Position numbers and translations under genes: made by a program. This document shows, piece after piece, positions 8,511 through 18,097 of a stretch of 64,000 nucleotides of DNA. This DNA is from CAYPPG01 sp964412555 (GTDB lineage: Bacteria; Hinthialibacterota; Hinthialibacteria; Hinthialibacterales; Hinthialibacteraceae): assembly GCA_964412555.1 (NCBI GenBank), contig CAYPPG010000040.1, positions 6,177 through 70,176 on the forward strand, written 5' to 3'. The notes beneath the pieces are model-generated. The model was given only the letters and a program-made list of their open reading frames with translations, searched no databases and had not been told where the DNA came from. The stretch's first letter is position 1, and each line of letters starts with the position of its first letter.

Positions 8511-9950
8511 ATGTTCAACAAAGTCATATCTTTCTTGCTTTTACTTTCTTGTTTTTTATTCACGAAGTCCATACGAGCCGAGGAGTCTGAGTGGATTCCT
8601 TTGTTTGACGGCAATACTTTAACGGGGTGGGAGGCCGGTGAAAATCCGAATTCATTCTCCGTCCGTGAAGGACGCATCGTTTGTGACGGAAGCCGCGCTC
8701 ATTTATTTTATACAGGGAAGGTAGGGGATGCGGATTTTAAAAATTTCGAGTTCAAAGCCGATGTCATGACCCAACCCGGCGCGAATTCCGGTATCTACAT
8801 TCACACCTCATTCGAGAATCAAGGGTGGCCGAGTAAAGGATATGAAATCCAAATCAACAACTCGTACACAGGGCACGGATTTTATTATGAATACAAGAAA
8901 ACCGGCAGCCTCTACGCCATTCGCAATATGTTCAAAACCCTGGCAGAAGACAACGAATGGTTCACGATGCACATTCTCGTCGAAGGCAAACGTATTCGTG
9001 TGAAAGTGAACGATATGCTGGTTGTCGATTATATGGAACCCGCTAAGCCGGTACGATTTGGGGAATATCTCGATCGTGTTCTCAGCAGCGGGACGTTTGC
9101 GCTGCAATGCCATGATCCGGACAGTAAAGTGTTCTTTAAAAATATCATGGTGAAACCGTTGCAGGACGATATAGAAACGGCTCTAAAAGATTTGCCGGTT
9201 GTCGATGATACCTATGTTGAAATCCTGAAATTGAATATGGGGAATTTTCCACTAATCGATTTGCATGTTCACTTGAAAGGAGGACTGACCCTGGATGAGG
9301 CCTTGGCCAATTCCAGGAGAGTCGGCATAAACTACGGAATCGCTCCCAATTGCGGCGTTGGATTTCCAATCACTTCGGATGATGGGATTGAAGAATTTCT
9401 GGAAAGCATGAAGGGTGTTCCTGCCTTTCTTGGCATGCAGGCCGAAGGCCGGGAGTGGGTTGATTTGTTCTCGAAGGAAGCCATCGAGAAATTCGATTAT
9501 GTTTTTACCGATGCCATGACGTTTACCGACGACAAGGGAAAGCGAACGCGGCTTTGGATGCCCGATGAGGTGGACATCAGTGACAAACAGGAGTTCATGG
9601 ATATGTATGTCAATCGCATTTTATCCGTTTTGAACGACGAACCGATTGACATTTACGTAAACCCAACCTATCTACCCGCAGAGATTGCCGATGAATACGA
9701 CAAACTATGGACCGAATCCCGTATGCAGAAAGTGATCGATGCAGCGGTGAAAAAGGATATCGCCATTGAAATCAACGCCCGTTTCCGCATTCCGAGCGCC
9801 AAGTTTATAAAATTGGCGAAAAAAGCGGGTGTGAAATTCTCCTTCGGCACCAATAATGGCGGCCAAGAACTCGGCCGTTTGCGGTATTGTTTGGATATGC
9901 TGAAAGAATGCAAATTGCAGCCGAACGACATGTTCGTTCCTTTAAAATAA
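8511..9950 (+). CDS. Secreted DUF1080 (3-keto-disaccharide hydrolase-like) domain fused to an amidohydrolase/PHP-like domain
   Basis: A 479-residue protein with a signal peptide (about residues 1-23, ending near IRAEE). Residues 25-218 form a DUF1080 beta-sandwich, with WIPLFDGNTLTGWE at the start and the SGIYIHT and GYEIQINN segments typical of the family. Some DUF1080 members hydrolyse 3-keto-glycosides; others only bind carbohydrate. From about residue 245 a second domain begins with LIDLHVHLKGG, an HxH metal motif typical of amidohydrolase or PHP TIM barrels, and ends near KAGVKFSFGTNNG. Together this suggests a periplasmic enzyme acting on sugar derivatives. An AGGA site lies eight bases before the ATG. 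The fusion is uncommon; the reaction of the second domain is not assigned. Confidence 0.82.
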   Translation: MFNKVISFLLLLSCFLFTKSIRAEESEWIPLFDGNTLTGWEAGENPNSFSVREGRIVCDGSRAHLFYTGKVGDADFKNFEFKADVMTQPGANSGIYIHTSFENQGWPSKGYEIQINNSYTGHGFYYEYKKTGSLYAIRNMFKTLAEDNEWFTMHILVEGKRIRVKVNDMLVVDYMEPAKPVRFGEYLDRVLSSGTFALQCHDPDSKVFFKNIMVKPLQDDIETALKDLPVVDDTYVEILKLNMGNFPLIDLHVHLKGGLTLDEALANSRRVGINYGIAPNCGVGFPITSDDGIEEFLESMKGVPAFLGMQAEGREWVDLFSKEAIEKFDYVFTDAMTFTDDKGKRTRLWMPDEVDISDKQEFMDMYVNRILSVLNDEPIDIYVNPTYLPAEIADEYDKLWTESRMQKVIDAAVKKDIAIEINARFRIPSAKFIKLAKKAGVKFSFGTNNGGQELGRLRYCLDMLKECKLQPNDMFVPLK

Positions 9951-9994
9951 CGAAAAACTATTGAGGAGTGTTTGAGGCCAACGCCTTCGAACCG

Positions 9995-11662
9995 ATGATG
10001 ACCATGATTCATACATTTCGTGCCACATTTTTTCTTATCCTTCTTATCATACTTACTGCAGGTTCTCCCATTACGAATGGGAATGAAGCGCCTCCCTCCA
10101 AAAGAATTCTTATTCATAAAGTGAAAGAAGGGGAGATTCTCTTGAACATCGCGAATCGTTATGGCGTTTCCTATAGTGATGTCCTTTCAGAGAATAAAAT
10201 CGATAATCCCTCCCACATTCTCGTCGGTCAGAAAATTCGTATTCCAACAGATGGAATATCCATTGAGCCTGATCTTCCGGCAGAACAAGATGAAATCATA
10301 CACGTGGTCAAAGAAGGAGAAATTCTATTAGAAATCTCTCGAAAATATGGAGTTGCTTATGATTCGATTCTAGCGGCAAATCGTATAAAAGATCCTTCTC
10401 ATATTCTGGTCGGCCAAAAAATCCTCGTTCCAACCGGCTCATTGTCGAAAGAAACCAGTAAGAACTTGTCCGCTTCCTCTCCCACTATCAAATTCTCGAC
10501 ACGGATACAGGACAAAGAGAAAATTGAAAGAAAGCTAGCGAAAACTCCAAAAGAGGAATCCCCGGCGCAAAATAAGATACATGTTGTGCAGAATGGTGAA
10601 ACGTTGATCAGTATCGCTCGTACATACAATACGGATTTGGATGCGATAATATCCGCTAACAACATTGAGAATTCTGCTTTGATCGCACCCGGCCTCGAAA
10701 TCGTTGTTCCTAGCGATGCACCCCCTTTTGTAGAACCGTCCCTTAAAAAGGAAGAGATAGAGAGTGATTTGGAAGAAACACAGGAGAAGGGAACTAATGT
10801 CAAAAAAATTGCTCCCCAAACGGCTCAGACGGAATCCGAAGAAGAAGACACTTCAACGATCGATCCAATCGAAACATTTGAACCATCGAAAAATGAGGAA
10901 GAGTCACAGATTTCGACGCAACAAAATCTCATTCATACGATTCAAAAAGGAGAATACCTCACCCAAATCGCCCGTCAGTATGATGTGACAGTCGATTCTA
11001 TACTACTCGCAAATCAAATCGAAAATCCTTCTCATGTTGAAATCGGCCGGAAAATTATCATTCCGACTGTTTCTCCATTTGATTCCGAAGCGGAAGATGA
11101 GGACGAACTTCCGGAGCAAAAACGTGGTAAACCTGTACAAAATTCCACAAAACCGGACTTTCCCCTTTCCGGTTACCTTCGCGAAGACTCGGTTCTTTTT
11201 ATGGGAACCAATGAAGGGATCGATGCGTTTGCGACGATAACGGAAATTAAGGAGTATTTACAAGAGGAATCGAATAAATTGATTAACTATATACGTTTTC
11301 TTGTACTTGTTCACAATCGCAGCAATTCTGCCATTTATATTTCACCCCAAAATGTGACATTGGTTTTGAGCAGCAATAAAGTTGTTTCTCCATTTCTCGG
11401 AAAAAAATTAGCCTCCGGCGAACTATTGTTCTTTCCCAAAATCCTTGAATACAATGGTGGTGATTTAAGCCAAGAAAATGTGATCATTCAGCGTTTGAAG
11501 AAGGGAGACTCTTGCGTTTTGGAATTGACCTTCAGCCGGGAAGGAATTATGGATAAAACGGAAATTTTTAATAGCTGTAAACAGTTGGATCTTCGGGTTG
11601 CAGGAGAGAAGACGACTCACATTCTGTTAACATTCTCTCCGGCATTTTTTGGCGAGAATTAA
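9995..11662 (+). CDS. Secreted protein with four LysM domains
   Basis: A peptidoglycan- or glycan-binding protein of about 555 residues. After a signal peptide (FFLILLIILTAGSP) it has four LysM modules, starting near bases 10110, 10300, 10580 and 10930. Each has the pattern VKEGEILLxIAxxYGV ... IxxPSHILVGQKIxIP, and they are separated by charged, low-complexity linkers. The last ~160 residues (about 11160-11660) form a beta-rich domain I do not recognise. The start is uncertain: a GTG at 9968 is in frame but has no usable ribosome-binding site. ATGs at 9995, 9998 and 10004 all give a clean signal peptide. A role in envelope anchoring or cell-wall binding is likely. Confidence 0.85.
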   Translation: MMTMIHTFRATFFLILLIILTAGSPITNGNEAPPSKRILIHKVKEGEILLNIANRYGVSYSDVLSENKIDNPSHILVGQKIRIPTDGISIEPDLPAEQDEIIHVVKEGEILLEISRKYGVAYDSILAANRIKDPSHILVGQKILVPTGSLSKETSKNLSASSPTIKFSTRIQDKEKIERKLAKTPKEESPAQNKIHVVQNGETLISIARTYNTDLDAIISANNIENSALIAPGLEIVVPSDAPPFVEPSLKKEEIESDLEETQEKGTNVKKIAPQTAQTESEEEDTSTIDPIETFEPSKNEEESQISTQQNLIHTIQKGEYLTQIARQYDVTVDSILLANQIENPSHVEIGRKIIIPTVSPFDSEAEDEDELPEQKRGKPVQNSTKPDFPLSGYLREDSVLFMGTNEGIDAFATITEIKEYLQEESNKLINYIRFLVLVHNRSNSAIYISPQNVTLVLSSNKVVSPFLGKKLASGELLFFPKILEYNGGDLSQENVIIQRLKKGDSCVLELTFSREGIMDKTEIFNSCKQLDLRVAGEKTTHILLTFSPAFFGEN

Positions 11663-11898
11663 TTCAAGGATTCTTTTATCGGTTGAAAGTTGTAATTGTT
11701 GTAAAAGGTGTCATGGCTGAAATAACTATCCTCGATTTTGGATTCGGTAATGCTTTCCTTTTCTCATTTTTGAAACTGCATTGTTTACGAAAAAGACGAG
11801 AATAACATAATTTTGCTTTTTGTAACGTTTTGAGCGAGCGATAAACATTGATTATCCGCTAAGAGTATTGGCGTATTTTTTGCTTTATTTGAAAGCAG

Positions 11899-11927
11899 TT
11901 GACGATTGAGATCATTATTTATATGAG
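11899..11927 (+). promoter_or_regulatory. Candidate promoter of the GGDEF-EAL gene
   Basis: TTGACG (5 of 6 consensus bases) at 11899-11904 and TATGAG at 11922-11927 are separated by 17 bases. The predicted transcript start is about 20 bases before the start codon. A TAGGAG ribosome-binding site at 11944-11949 fits the ATG at 11956 and rules out the out-of-frame ATG at 11952, which meets a stop after seven codons. Confidence 0.5.
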
Positions 11928-11955
11928 TGAAAGAATGCAAAAGTAGGAGCCATGT

Positions 11956-14900
11956 ATGGGGTTTCGTCACCATAAACCGGCAAATGAATTGAGAACTGAA
12001 TTTGATCGTCCTTCTCAAAAACAGGATGATAATCGATTGGAAAATAATAACTTAAAGAAAGATATGGAGCGGAAAATCATAAAAAAAGATGATCATCTTT
12101 CTCTTTTTTCGAGGAGTCGGGATTTTCTCCAATCGATTTTTGATTGTACTGCGGCTGGCATTTGTGTAACCGATGAAAATGGGCTGATTATGGCAGCCAA
12201 TGATGCCTTTTGTAATCTTTACGGTTACAATCTGGAAGAGTTGATTGACCAGCCTTTTACAATGCTTCTTTCTCCGGAGTATCATGAGAATGCCAAGAAA
12301 ATGCACCAGGATTTTCTCCGTGATGGGGGAGAAATGTTGGAGGAATGGGAAGTTGTTCGAAAAAATGGAGAAAAATTTTATATTCATGCAAAAGCAGGGA
12401 AATTTACGGATCAGGAGGGGAAACGGTATAAGGTTACTTCGATCACGGATGTTACGCAGCACAAATGCGCGGAACAATTGTTGAAAGAGAAGGAAAATGT
12501 CTCAAAATCTCTTCTCAATGCTACGCTGGATTCTGCGTTCTTGATCACTCCAAGCGGTTTCTTTTTGGCCGCCAATGAAATGGGAGCGAAACGGCTGAAA
12601 AGTCCGGCTGCAGAATTGATCGGTAAAAATATTTCTGAAGTCTTGCCCCCGAACGTTTATGAAAGGCGTATGAGTTACATTCGTCTTGTGTTGAAGGAAA
12701 AGAAACCGGTTCGTTTTCAAGATGAGCGGGAAGGTTTACATTTTGATAATTATTTATCCCCCATTTTCAATGCAGAGGGACAGATTACCAAAGTCGCGTT
12801 ATTTGCCCAAGACATCACAGAGAGAAAAAAAGCGGAAGAGGCTTTGCTTTTAGCCAAGGCTTCCATTGAACATGCGTCAGAATGCATATTTTGGATCGAT
12901 GAACGCGGGGAAATTGCCTTCGTGAATCAGGCCGTCTGCCGAATGCTTGGGTATACTCGTGACGAGTTGATATCCAAGACAATATCATTTGTTGAACCAG
13001 CTTTTCCGATGGAAAAATGGTCTTCTCACTGGCAAGAATTAAAAGAGCGCAAATTTTTGCTTTTCGAGTCCCGTTATTGCCGAAAAAATGGAAGTGTGAT
13101 TCCGGCCGAAGTAAGCGCAAACTTTTTTCAATATGGAGACCGAGAGTATATCTTCGCCTCTGTGCGGGATATATCCGAAAAAATTAGACAGCATGAAACC
13201 CTCGTTGAAAATATCTATAAATTCAAAGCTCTCTTCGATTTGGCTCCGGATGCGGTTTTTTTAGGTACTTTGGAAGGAGAAATCATCGATTGCAATGAAG
13301 CTGCGGTGAGTATGACCGGATATCCCAAAGAAGAGTTGGTCGGAATGTCTTCTAAGAAATTGCTCCCAGAGTATCTGGCAAAAGATTTTGAAAAAACAAT
13401 GGAACAGATGCTCTTGTCGAAAAGCGCATTCCTTGGATTCGAAAATCAAAGAAAAAATGGAGACATTTTTCCGGTGGAGATGTCCGCCAAAGTGATTGAA
13501 TTCAACAAAAAGAACGCGGTTCTTGTTGTTGTACGGGAGATTACGGAGAGAAAAGAATATGAGCAAAAATTAAAACTATTCCAAAAAGTGTTCGAAAATG
13601 CTTTGGAAGGGATCACGATTACCGACGCCAAAGGCAACATTGTGGCTGTGAATGAGGCGTTCACTGAAATTACCGGCTATAAATCCCATGAAGTGATCGG
13701 CAAAAATCCCCGTATTCTTAAATCGGACCGCCATGACGATAACTTTTACAAAACCATGTGGCAAAATTTGAAAACCCAGGGGCAATGGGAAGGGGAAATC
13801 TGGAATCGCCGGAAAACAGGGGAAGCGTATCCTGAATGGTTGAGCATCAGCGCGATCAAAGCCAATAGTTCCGATATCACACATTATGTTGCCGTGTTTC
13901 ACGATATCACTGATTTGAAGCATCAGGAAGAGCAAATCAAACATCAAGCGTATCACGATGCCTTGACCAATCTGCCCAATCGCCTTTTGCTGCATGACCG
14001 TCTTTCTGTTGCCATCAATCATGCCCAGCGGAACGGTCAAAAAATTGCGATACTTTTCGTAGATTTGGACAACTTCAAACATATTAACGATAGTCTCGGA
14101 CATGCTTTGGGAGATCAATTGCTGCAGGCTGTTTCTCAACGGATTGTGAAACTGATGCGGGAGGAAGATACGGTTTCACGTCTTGGGGGGGACGAGTTTG
14201 TCATCATGCTGGAGGATGTCAAGGATGAAAGCGTTGCGATCCATATCGCTGAACGTGTGCTGGCTTCATTCCAACGTTCCTTTCATGTCCGAAACCATGA
14301 ATTGTTCATTACGCCTAGCCTCGGATTGACGCTGTTTCCGGATGACGGAAGTGATCCTGAAACCTTGATCAAGAATGCTGACCTGGCCATGTATCGGGCG
14401 AAAGATAAAGGGAAAAATCGTTTTCAACTATTTACGTCGACGATGAACGATCGAGTGACGAAACGATTGGAAATGGAAGGGAATTTAAGGAAAGCGACGG
14501 AAGGAGATGAGTTTCTTGTGTATTACCAACCGAAGATCGACATCCGGACGGAGAAAGTGACCGGGATGGAGGCTTTGGTTCGTTGGCAAAGACCGACGGG
14601 AGAACTTGTGAATCCTGGTGATTTTATCCCGCTGGCCGAAGAAACCGGATTGATCGTAAACATCGGGCAACGCGTATTGGAAACCGCATGCCAGCAGACA
14701 AAATTGCTGCATGAGCAGGGAATGACAGATTTGAAAGTGTCGGTGAACTTCTCCCCCCGCCAATTCCAGCAATCCAACGTTGTCGATATGATTATCAATA
14801 CATTACAGAAAACCGGTCTTGATCCTTCTGCGTTGGAAATCGAAATCACTGAAACGATTATCATGTCCAATGTCGAGAGCACCGTCTCCCGCTTGCAGGA

Positions 14901-15243
14901 GTTGAGCAGACAGGGCATCTCGATTTCCATCGATGATTTTGGAACTGGCTATTCCTCCCTATACTACTTAAAACATTTACCCATTCATGTCTTGAAAATC
15001 GATAAAAGTTTTATCCATGATCTTTCCGTGGATGTAAACGATTCGGCGATTGTGGAAACAATTATTCTCATGGCCAAGAATTTGAACTTACGGGTTATCG
15101 CGGAGGGCGTTGAAACACAGGAACAATTTCAATATCTCCGTGACCGGAACTGCGATGATGTGCAAGGCTACCTCTTCAGTCCTCCTCTTCCCCTCAGCGA
15201 ATTTGAGAAATATTTACTCAAGGATGTTCCGTTACTATCTTAA
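11956..15243 (+). CDS. Five-PAS GGDEF-EAL cyclic-di-GMP regulator
   Basis: A 1095-residue, apparently cytoplasmic protein without membrane segments. Five PAS domains follow one another (about residues 53-165, 175-290, 292-410, 415-530 and 533-655), several ending in the DITERKKAE-type linker. The diguanylate cyclase domain (about 660-825) has an intact active site, RLGGDEF. The EAL phosphodiesterase domain (about 840-1085) has the EALVRW motif and the DDFGTGYSSL loop. Both catalytic signatures are intact, so it could make and break cyclic-di-GMP depending on PAS input. It ends four bases into the convergent glycan locus, and cyclic-di-GMP commonly controls exopolysaccharide output. A link to this locus is inference from position only. 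Confidence 0.94.
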   Translation: MGFRHHKPANELRTEFDRPSQKQDDNRLENNNLKKDMERKIIKKDDHLSLFSRSRDFLQSIFDCTAAGICVTDENGLIMAANDAFCNLYGYNLEELIDQPFTMLLSPEYHENAKKMHQDFLRDGGEMLEEWEVVRKNGEKFYIHAKAGKFTDQEGKRYKVTSITDVTQHKCAEQLLKEKENVSKSLLNATLDSAFLITPSGFFLAANEMGAKRLKSPAAELIGKNISEVLPPNVYERRMSYIRLVLKEKKPVRFQDEREGLHFDNYLSPIFNAEGQITKVALFAQDITERKKAEEALLLAKASIEHASECIFWIDERGEIAFVNQAVCRMLGYTRDELISKTISFVEPAFPMEKWSSHWQELKERKFLLFESRYCRKNGSVIPAEVSANFFQYGDREYIFASVRDISEKIRQHETLVENIYKFKALFDLAPDAVFLGTLEGEIIDCNEAAVSMTGYPKEELVGMSSKKLLPEYLAKDFEKTMEQMLLSKSAFLGFENQRKNGDIFPVEMSAKVIEFNKKNAVLVVVREITERKEYEQKLKLFQKVFENALEGITITDAKGNIVAVNEAFTEITGYKSHEVIGKNPRILKSDRHDDNFYKTMWQNLKTQGQWEGEIWNRRKTGEAYPEWLSISAIKANSSDITHYVAVFHDITDLKHQEEQIKHQAYHDALTNLPNRLLLHDRLSVAINHAQRNGQKIAILFVDLDNFKHINDSLGHALGDQLLQAVSQRIVKLMREEDTVSRLGGDEFVIMLEDVKDESVAIHIAERVLASFQRSFHVRNHELFITPSLGLTLFPDDGSDPETLIKNADLAMYRAKDKGKNRFQLFTSTMNDRVTKRLEMEGNLRKATEGDEFLVYYQPKIDIRTEKVTGMEALVRWQRPTGELVNPGDFIPLAEETGLIVNIGQRVLETACQQTKLLHEQGMTDLKVSVNFSPRQFQQSNVVDMIINTLQKTGLDPSALEIEITETIIMSNVESTVSRLQELSRQGISISIDDFGTGYSSLYYLKHLPIHVLKIDKSFIHDLSVDVNDSAIVETIILMAKNLNLRVIAEGVETQEQFQYLRDRNCDDVQGYLFSPPLPLSEFEKYLLKDVPLLS

Positions 15244-16958
15244 GCGTTGGTACAGTAAAATTCTTGAATTTTTCCCTCAATATACTCTTTTTGATTTTGT
15301 GTTAATTCCGGGTAAATCGGAATGGAAAGTGATTCTTTGGCAGCCGATTCCGTATTCGGGAAATCTCCTTCTTTGTATCCCAAATAGGCAAAACATTCTT
15401 GGAGATGCATCGGCACCGGATAATAAATCTCGCAACCGATTTTGTTATCCTTTAAATACTTCATCAATTCGTTTCGTTGTTTCACTCGGATCGTATATTG
15501 ATTGAAGATATGGCGATCCTGCTGAATGGTGGGTAGAATAACTTGTTTTCCTACCAGGCCGGATTTTTCAAACAAATGAGCGTAATCGGTTGCGTTTTGC
15601 TGCCGTTTGGCTGTCCAGCCGTCCAAATATTTTAGTTTGATGCTAAGCACAGCGGCTTGCAAAGCGTCCAGCCGGAAATTTCCCCCGATGATTTTGTGAT
15701 AATATTTCGGTTTGGAACCGTGCACCCGGAGAATCCGTATACGTTCCGCCAATTCCTCATTGTTGGAGACAACCATCCCCCCATCCCCGAACGCTCCGAG
15801 ATTCTTCGAAGGGAAGAATGAAAAACACCCGACATCCCCAATCGAGCCGGCGCGATGTCCGTTCCATTCCGCCCCGATGGACTGCGCTGCGTCTTCCACT
15901 ATAGCCAACGAGTGCTTTTGGGCGATTTCTTTGATCGGTCCCATTTCACAACACTGACCGAAGAGATGCACACACAAAATGGCTTTAGTTTTCGGCGTAA
16001 TTTTCTCTTCGATTTTAGTGGGATCGATGTTGAATGTATCCGGCTCGATATCGGCGAAGACCGGTTTGGCTCCCAGCCGAGCGATACAACCGGTTGTGGC
16101 GAAAAACGTGTGCGGCGTGGTAATGATTTCATCCCCTGCATGAATGCCAAGGCCCATCAATGCGATCAAAATCGCATCGGTTCCCGATGAAACGCCGACT
16201 GCGAATTTGGCCTGAGAATATTCGGCAACCGCCTGCTCAAATTCTTGAACTTTGGAACCTAAAATGAACGCTTGATTTTCACAGACTTCTTGTATTGCCT
16301 GGTTCACTTCTTCACGAATCGTTTTGTATTGTGCTTTGAGATTCAGTAATGGTACTTGCGTGATTTGATCGGAGGTGGATATTTCTTGAATCTCTTTTTC
16401 GGAGACCATCTCGTATTGTTTTCCGCACACGGAACAGGTTGTATGGATATCGTGGAAAGTCAGTCGAATGCCACAGGAACACATCCATCCCACATGTTTG
16501 GCCGGAACACCCGTCACCAAAGCGTAGGGAACCACATCCTTCGTGACGACCGCACCGGCGCCCACGAAAGCGTACTCCCCGATTGTGATGCCGCACAAAA
16601 TTGTACAATTCGCCCCCAAAGTGGCTCCCCGCTTGACGAAGGTCTTCCGATACTCGTCTTTACGGGAAACATGGGAACGCGGATTGATGACATTGGTGAA
16701 CACCATCGAAGGGCCGCAAAACACGTCATCTTCCAAATAGACTTCATCGTAGATGCTCACGTTGTTTTGGACTTTCACATTGTCACCCAATTTCGTGCGG
16801 CTGGCGACATTGACGTTTTGTCCCAAAACGCAATTTCTTCCGATCTTCGCTCCGGGCATCACATGGCTGAAGTGCCAGATTTTTGTTCCTTCACCGATCT
16901 CCACCCCCTCGTCCACTACAGCGGTTTCGTGTATTTTGACATTGATGTTGTCTGTCAT
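15240..16958 (-). CDS. Fused WbpD-like acetyltransferase and WbpE-like DegT aminotransferase
   Basis: A 572-residue fusion of two enzymes usually encoded separately. Residues 1-165 are a left-handed beta-helix acyltransferase with hexapeptide turns (for example VEIGEGTKIW and ANCTILCGITIGEYAFVGAGAVV), matching WbpD/WlbB N-acetyltransferases. Residues 170-195 hold a CxC...CxxC pair that looks like a zinc ribbon. Residues 205-572 are a PLP-dependent DegT/DnrJ/EryC1 aminotransferase, with the Schiff-base Lys in FFPSKNLGAFGDGG. The likely reactions are amination of a UDP-3-keto sugar and acetylation of the amine, towards a UDP-2,3-diacetamido-uronic acid. The start overlaps the stop of the upstream WbpB-like gene (ATGA), so the two are co-translated. 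Its stop codon overlaps that of the convergent cyclic-di-GMP gene. Confidence 0.92.
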   Translation of the reverse strand: MTDNINVKIHETAVVDEGVEIGEGTKIWHFSHVMPGAKIGRNCVLGQNVNVASRTKLGDNVKVQNNVSIYDEVYLEDDVFCGPSMVFTNVINPRSHVSRKDEYRKTFVKRGATLGANCTILCGITIGEYAFVGAGAVVTKDVVPYALVTGVPAKHVGWMCSCGIRLTFHDIHTTCSVCGKQYEMVSEKEIQEISTSDQITQVPLLNLKAQYKTIREEVNQAIQEVCENQAFILGSKVQEFEQAVAEYSQAKFAVGVSSGTDAILIALMGLGIHAGDEIITTPHTFFATTGCIARLGAKPVFADIEPDTFNIDPTKIEEKITPKTKAILCVHLFGQCCEMGPIKEIAQKHSLAIVEDAAQSIGAEWNGHRAGSIGDVGCFSFFPSKNLGAFGDGGMVVSNNEELAERIRILRVHGSKPKYYHKIIGGNFRLDALQAAVLSIKLKYLDGWTAKRQQNATDYAHLFEKSGLVGKQVILPTIQQDRHIFNQYTIRVKQRNELMKYLKDNKIGCEIYYPVPMHLQECFAYLGYKEGDFPNTESAAKESLSIPIYPELTQNQKEYIEGKIQEFYCTNA

Positions 16959-17968
16959 TGTATCTCCATTGGCATCCCGTTTTCCTTCAGAGACCGGGTT
17001 GCTGCATCCAGAATTTTCACGACGCGTAATCCGTCATGTGCATCACTCCGGGGAGTTTTTCCCTCCAAAACACAATCAGCGAAATGTTGCGTTTCGTTGA
17101 GTAATGGTTCTTGATTGGGAACGATTAGACTTCGGATTTCGCCGTGCCGCACGGTGATGGTTTCCACAAAATCGGCGGAGCCGACCTTCACATTGGCACT
17201 TTTGTCGAAGACGCGCACTTTTTCGCTGGGGTGCATGTCGTCGAACACCGCCATACGCTTTGAACCGACAATCACGAGTTTGCGTTCCTTATGCGGATCG
17301 AGCCAGGAAACGTGAATCTGGGCTGTGTGCTCATTCCCAAAGCGCAAATTGGCAAAGACGACATCTTCCACACCCGGATTCAAATACGATTGCCCCACGG
17401 CGGTTACATGCGTCGGTTCTTGCTCGAGCAAATACAAAACGACGGAAATATCATGCGGCGCCAGCGACCAGAGGGCGTTCTCCTCCAACCTTACGACTCC
17501 CAAATTCAGACGGTGGGAATAAATATAATAAATGTCACCTAATTCTCCATCGCAGATCAGTGTTTTCAATACATCCACTGCTGGATGGTATTCCAGAAGG
17601 TGGCCTACCATTAATACTCGTTTCCGTTGTTCCGATAAAGTGACCAATGTTTGGGCATCTTCAACGGTAAGGGACATCGGTTTCTCGACGAAAACATGTT
17701 TGCCGGCTTCCAGCGATTCTCGCACCAGTTGAAAATGAGTCGGGGAGGGGGTGGCGAGTGCAATGGCCTCGATGTTCGGATCATTCAACAGTTCGTGATA
17801 CTCTGTTGTCGCTTTTGCTTGGGGATAGAGACTGCCGTGTTTTTCCACGGTGTCGGGATTTTCGTCGCAAATCCCGTACAACTTGACTCCTTGGGTTTGA
17901 GAAAAACTCCGTAACACATTCTTTCCCCAACCGCCTAGACCGATTACTCCCATATTAAATATATCCAT
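16955..17968 (-). CDS. Gfo/Idh/MocA oxidoreductase, WbpB-like
   Basis: A 337-residue NAD-dependent sugar dehydrogenase. The N-terminal Rossmann motif is GVIGLGGWGKNVLR. The family EKPMSLTVEDA motif follows (about residues 95-105), with the catalytic Lys in EKP. The C-terminal alpha/beta domain is typical of the family. Together with the overlapping aminotransferase/acetyltransferase fusion it matches the WbpB-WbpD-WbpE set, which oxidises UDP-GlcNAc-uronic acid at C3 before amination and acetylation. A WbpA-type UDP-GlcNAc 6-dehydrogenase and a WbpI epimerase were not seen in the window, so the pathway must be completed elsewhere or differs. The AGGGAG ribosome-binding site is well placed before the ATG. 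Confidence 0.88.
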   Translation of the reverse strand: MDIFNMGVIGLGGWGKNVLRSFSQTQGVKLYGICDENPDTVEKHGSLYPQAKATTEYHELLNDPNIEAIALATPSPTHFQLVRESLEAGKHVFVEKPMSLTVEDAQTLVTLSEQRKRVLMVGHLLEYHPAVDVLKTLICDGELGDIYYIYSHRLNLGVVRLEENALWSLAPHDISVVLYLLEQEPTHVTAVGQSYLNPGVEDVVFANLRFGNEHTAQIHVSWLDPHKERKLVIVGSKRMAVFDDMHPSEKVRVFDKSANVKVGSADFVETITVRHGEIRSLIVPNQEPLLNETQHFADCVLEGKTPRSDAHDGLRVVKILDAATRSLKENGMPMEIQ

Positions 17969-18097
17969 TCCATTCTCCCTTGCTATTTATCTCATAAACT
18001 GATTAATCTGTGATTGTCACTGGTTTGACAAAGTACGGAAAATCGCCTGTGTACTCTTGCTGCTTTATTGGATAATAGATGCCAATCCATGATTTTC

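Noticed and set aside
15240..15243. Overlapping stop codons of convergent genes as a frameshift or assembly error
   Set aside because: Both proteins end at natural family C-termini, so the 4-base overlap is simply close packing.
16356..17114. 252-codon plus-strand frame in the glycan locus
   Set aside because: It lies antisense to the WbpD-WbpE fusion and WbpB-like gene, both of which have clear family motifs.
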